Below are positions 5,623-6,664 of a DNA stretch of 6,664 nucleotides, piece by piece. Under the pieces are notes generated by a model. The model ran no database searches and was not told where the DNA came from. It saw only the letters and a program-made list of their open reading frames with translations. Positions within the stretch are counted from its first letter, which is position 1. The number at the start of each line of letters is the position of its first letter. A program made the position numbers and the translations under genes. Source of the DNA: Clostridia bacterium (GTDB lineage: Bacteria; Bacillota_A; Clostridia; Christensenellales; UBA1242); the NCBI GenBank assembly GCA_017508345.1, contig JAFVZD010000158.1:1-6664 (forward strand), read 5' to 3'.

Positions 5623-6522
5623 ATGCTTTCTATTATTCTCCCCAAAGATATTTGGACAATAATCAGTAGCCTGGATTTATCCAAACTAACCGAAATCCGT
5701 ATCCGCAAAGACAAGCCAATTATGATACATTATGGCCAGTATTATTATATCAACAAATTTGGTATTACTCATTCCAGTACAGATGCATTGTATGCCTCAC
5801 AAGAGATGATAAAATCCATTATTCTATCTAGTTGCCAGCATAGTATATATGCACATAACGAAGAAATTAAACAAGGATATATATCCCTAAATTCAGGTAT
5901 GAGGATTGGTGTTTGTGGTGAAATAGTATGGGATAATGATAATATCAAAACTATCAAAAATTTTTCTTCTCTTAATATTCGTATCCCCCATAGTGTCCCC
6001 AATTGTTCGCTAAATGTTATACCATATATTGCTGACCTTTGTATACACAATACACTAGTTCTCTCTCCTCCAGGAGCAGGCAAAACCACAATGCTAAATG
6101 ACTTGGCTAGGCAGTTTAGTGTACTAAACCTTGCTACAAATATACTAATCGTAGACGAGAGGTACGAGTTAGGCAGAGATTTGGACAAATTAGAAAATAT
6201 CGATATTTACAAGAATTGTAACAAGCAATTCGGTATTATTAATGGTATTCGTACTATGACACCCGATGTTATAATACTAGATGAACTCATAACTTCCGCA
6301 GACATTACTGCTCTCAATTATGCTATCAGTAGTGGAGTAAATATTATAGCCAGTACACATTGTGCTAATATTTTTGAATTAGACAAAAAACCTATATTCA
6401 AACCACTATTGGATTTGGGGATTTTTGATAGATTTGTGGTATTATCCAGACGCTTGGGACCCGGTACTATAGAGGGCGTGTACAATGAAACAAAAAAATG
6501 TATTTATTTAGGTGAAAAATGA
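5623..6522 (+). CDS. spoIIIAA: Stage III sporulation protein AA, secretion-type ATPase
   Basis: SpoIIIAA is the AAA-like ATPase, related to GspE/VirB11 secretion motors, of the SpoIIIA-SpoIIQ channel that links mother cell and forespore after engulfment. It is needed for late forespore gene expression. The protein has 299 residues, near the family norm. The N-terminal half contains LTEIRIRKDKP (22-32) and GYISLNSGMRIGVCGE (85-100), typical of the family. The ATPase core has Walker A SPPGAGKTT (148-156), VDER (177-180), Walker B DVIILDE (215-221), STH (244-246) and the C-terminal SRRLGPGTIEGVYN (275-288). Ser148 replaces the first Gly of the P-loop, and DELI replaces the DEIG I recall following Walker B in the family; the catalytic Lys154 and Glu221 are kept. 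No transmembrane segment is evident. It shares an ATGA with spoIIIAB. The small gene yqhV, found between efp and spoIIIAA in B. subtilis, is absent. Confidence 0.93.
   Translation: MLSIILPKDIWTIISSLDLSKLTEIRIRKDKPIMIHYGQYYYINKFGITHSSTDALYASQEMIKSIILSSCQHSIYAHNEEIKQGYISLNSGMRIGVCGEIVWDNDNIKTIKNFSSLNIRIPHSVPNCSLNVIPYIADLCIHNTLVLSPPGAGKTTMLNDLARQFSVLNLATNILIVDERYELGRDLDKLENIDIYKNCNKQFGIINGIRTMTPDVIILDELITSADITALNYAISSGVNIIASTHCANIFELDKKPIFKPLLDLGIFDRFVVLSRRLGPGTIEGVYNETKKCIYLGEK
6510..6515 (+). promoter_or_regulatory. Ribosome binding site of spoIIIAB
   Basis: AGGTGA, complementary to the 16S rRNA tail (part of GGAGGTGA), lies three bases before the ATG at 6519 inside the end of spoIIIAA. With the ATGA overlap it suggests coupled translation. 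Confidence 0.55.
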
Positions 6523-6664
6523 GTATACTGTTTGGAATAATTATGTCCACTGCACTTACTATTTTGGGATTTAAATTTGCCAATAAATATTACCAACATC
6601 TTAGATTTTTTGATGACTTGATAGTGTTTTTTGAATACCTTCGCAACAATCTTAGTTTTCAGAG
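6519..6664 (+). CDS. spoIIIAB: Stage III sporulation protein AB, N-terminal part cut by the window edge
   Basis: SpoIIIAB is a membrane-anchored, mostly helical protein of the SpoIIIA-SpoIIQ channel, distantly related to the T2SS GspF platform protein. It is thought to work with the SpoIIIAA ATPase in the mother-cell membrane. Only 48 codons and two bases are visible. They encode MSILFGIIMSTALTILG, a hydrophobic N-terminal membrane segment (about residues 2-18), followed by FKFANKYYQHLRFFDD and an amphipathic stretch (LIVFFEYLRNNLSFQ). This agrees with the N-terminal anchor, the R-x(n)-L heptad-like helix and the aromatic end of the SpoIIIAB family. The assignment rests mainly on position directly after spoIIIAA with ATGA overlap, plus this layout. 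The remaining part, about 120 residues, lies outside the window. Confidence 0.85.
   Translation, partial: MSILFGIIMSTALTILGFKFANKYYQHLRFFDDLIVFFEYLRNNLSFQ

Noticed and set aside
5608..5625. ATG at 5608 as spoIIIAA start
   Set aside because: There is no ribosome binding site before it; the perfect AGGAGG lies inside the extension and serves the ATG at 5623.
5769..6188. Antisense open frame of 139 codons within spoIIIAA
   Set aside because: It lies wholly within a well-supported gene on the opposite strand, has no recognisable family motifs, and no clear promoter or Shine-Dalgarno was seen for it.

Overview
The window is an AT-rich stretch of ordinary chromosome with every gene on the + strand and almost no spare DNA. 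It suggests a spore-forming, low-GC Firmicute of the class Clostridia, probably an uncultured lineage. The reasons are the infB-rbfA-nrnA-truB gene order, strong GGAGG-type ribosome binding sites, and the start of the spoIIIA sporulation operon directly after efp. I see no mobile elements, tRNA or rRNA genes, CRISPR arrays or phage genes.

Region 1 (1-4899) is a tightly packed operon. It holds the 3' part of infB (initiation factor IF-2, open at the left edge), rbfA (30S maturation), nrnA (DHH oligoribonuclease/pAp phosphatase) and truB (tRNA pseudouridine-55 synthase). It ends with an endonuclease IV-like TIM-barrel gene in the place where ribF commonly follows truB. Neighbouring genes are 14 nt apart at most or overlap (11 nt for rbfA/nrnA, 4 nt ATGA for nrnA/truB). 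The truB stop codon forms the first bases of the next gene's Shine-Dalgarno, so translational coupling is likely along the operon. Three inverted repeats lie within truB; the first is strong (12 of 13 pairs).

Region 2 (4900-5569) is a self-contained efp unit. It has a near-consensus housekeeping promoter with extended -10, elongation factor P, and a textbook intrinsic terminator (9-bp stem, UUCG loop, T-tract). This EF-P has Arg, not Lys, at the tip of the modified loop (KHGRG instead of KPGKG), which is the most biologically interesting point in the window.

Region 3 (5570-6664) begins the sporulation operon: a candidate sigma-E promoter, spoIIIAA (secretion-type ATPase of the SpoIIIA-SpoIIQ channel), and the first 48 codons of spoIIIAB, which runs off the right edge.

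I found no convincing undescribed multi-gene system. The items worth checking are the EF-P loop, the truB hairpin, the endonuclease IV-like gene and its altered third metal site, the SpoIIIAA motif changes, and a marked codon-context bias before lysine.
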